Assembly: GCA_964486455.1 (NCBI GenBank)
Contig: CAZAMP010000087.1
Location: forward strand, 1 to 5,635
Length of the DNA stretch: 5,635 nt
Source of the DNA: CAZAMP01 sp964486455
GTDB taxonomy: Bacteria; Eisenbacteria; RBG-16-71-46; CAZAMP01
Direction: 5' to 3'
Below are positions 5,205 through 5,635 of the stretch, piece by piece (the stretch's first letter is position 1; each line of letters starts with the position of its first letter). The notes under the pieces are model-generated. The model worked only from the letters and a program-made list of their open reading frames with translations. It did not search any database and had not been told where the DNA came from. Position numbers and translations under genes: made by a program.

Positions 5205-5635
5205 AACAAAGCCCCTGTCTAGCGCCCTTCAAGCCTGCGAGCGCAGGTAGGCGCAACGCTCTCACGATGCCCATTGTCGCAATCGCGCACGAGATCAGAA
5301 GCCCATTCAGCTCACCCACCGCCGTGTGGGAACCGACGGCGACTGCCCTGGCGGCGGGCACTTCCTATCGTTGCCTTCGCGCCGTGCGCACTTCGCGACC
5401 CTGGACGCGGTCGTGACCGTCTGCGAAGCCACCTCCTTCTCAGAGGTTCTTCGCTCCCTTCGCCTTCAAGCAACCTCCTTTCTCCAGAAGTCTGCTGCCT
5501 GCTCTCAAGGCCCGGGCCGTCTCGGATCATCTTCGTGAAAAATCACGACGTGATCCTTATTGTGTACGACGATGCCATGCGCGGATCCGTCCCGAGTTCT
5601 GTGGAAATTGAAAATGGCGTAACCTCCTGACTGAC
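5205..5635. other. Upstream region without a convincing gene; dyads and a possible insertion-sequence end
   Basis: Short frames on both strands are low-complexity (Arg, Ser, Pro-rich) and overlap one another, and none has a recognisable domain. Visible elements: a perfect dyad CCTGCG-AG-CGCAGG at 5234-5247, 30-43 bases upstream of the lipoprotein ATG; CCCAC/GTGGG at 5315-5319 and 5326-5330; and a 13-base palindrome ATCACG-A-CGTGAT at 5542-5554, preceded by another CGTGA at 5534-5538. The last stretch (about 5589-5635, with TTCTGTGGAAATTGAAAATG inside it) is AT-richer and looks like non-coding sub-terminal DNA of an insertion sequence. On the minus strand a 42-codon frame is open from the right edge to TGA 5507-5505; it could be the tail of a gene but matches nothing I recognise. 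Confidence 0.4.
5212..5216 (-). promoter_or_regulatory. Ribosome binding site of the FN3-propeller lipoprotein
   Basis: AGGGG on the minus strand is separated by seven bases (CTTTGTT) from ATG 5204. It supports this start, which also begins a complete lipoprotein signal. The preceding bases (GACAGGGG) match those in front of the beta-helix gene. Confidence 0.6.

Noticed and set aside
5274..5630. Plus-strand 118-codon frame in the right-hand region
   Set aside because: Its first two thirds are Arg/Pro/Ser-rich with no domain. The more protein-like end overlaps the suspected insertion-sequence end and the CGTGA palindrome. No ribosome site is seen.
5505..5633. Minus-strand frame open from the right edge to TGA 5507-5505, as the tail of an upstream gene
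   Set aside because: Only 42 codons are visible, which is plausible by chance, and the residues match no family I know. It competes with the insertion-sequence-end reading. It is mentioned in the region entry but not called as a gene.

Overview
The window carries three genes, all on the minus strand. In the direction of transcription they run from the right edge to the left: a lipoprotein with two fibronectin type III domains and a TolB-like propeller (5204 to 3618), a secreted SGNH/SASA-family esterase (about 3402 to 1609), and a secreted right-handed beta-helix protein (1213 to beyond position 1, its C-terminus cut off by the window edge). No RNA gene, CRISPR array or intact mobile element is visible. 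The real content is minus-strand; the plus-strand open frames are antisense shadows.

All three proteins have export signals: two look like type I signal peptides and one has a lipobox. The esterase ends in a FlgD-Ig/T9SS-tail-like beta domain, and the beta-helix protein enters a similar domain (SPNPF, then IFDISGR) just before the window ends. A GC-rich genome, FN3 domains with GDDG...GQAS...YD.RY insertions, PD40 propellers and VPADAPTIQAGIDSA-type beta-helix proteins with such tails is the style of Eisenbacteria, Krumholzibacteriota, Latescibacteria and relatives in the FCB neighbourhood. This assignment is inference from protein style, since no marker gene is present.

Layout: 1-1213 beta-helix protein; 1214-1608 non-coding, with three consecutive GC-rich inverted repeats at 1300-1398; 1609-3402 (or 3441) esterase; about 3442-3617 short spacer with one bulged inverted repeat; 3618-5204 propeller lipoprotein; 5205-5635 no convincing gene, with a dyad just upstream of the lipoprotein start, a CGTGA-based palindrome, and a right-edge stretch that resembles the non-coding end of an insertion sequence.

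The spacers (about 180-215 and 395 bp) are long for a tight operon, so the genes may be transcribed separately. Together they look like part of an exported or surface protein repertoire, possibly glycan-related because of the esterase. Nothing shows that they form a single pathway. The points most worth a second look are a G8 coding tract that could switch off the C-terminal tail of the beta-helix protein, its regularly spaced cysteines, the ambiguous esterase start, and the structured 1300-1398 spacer.
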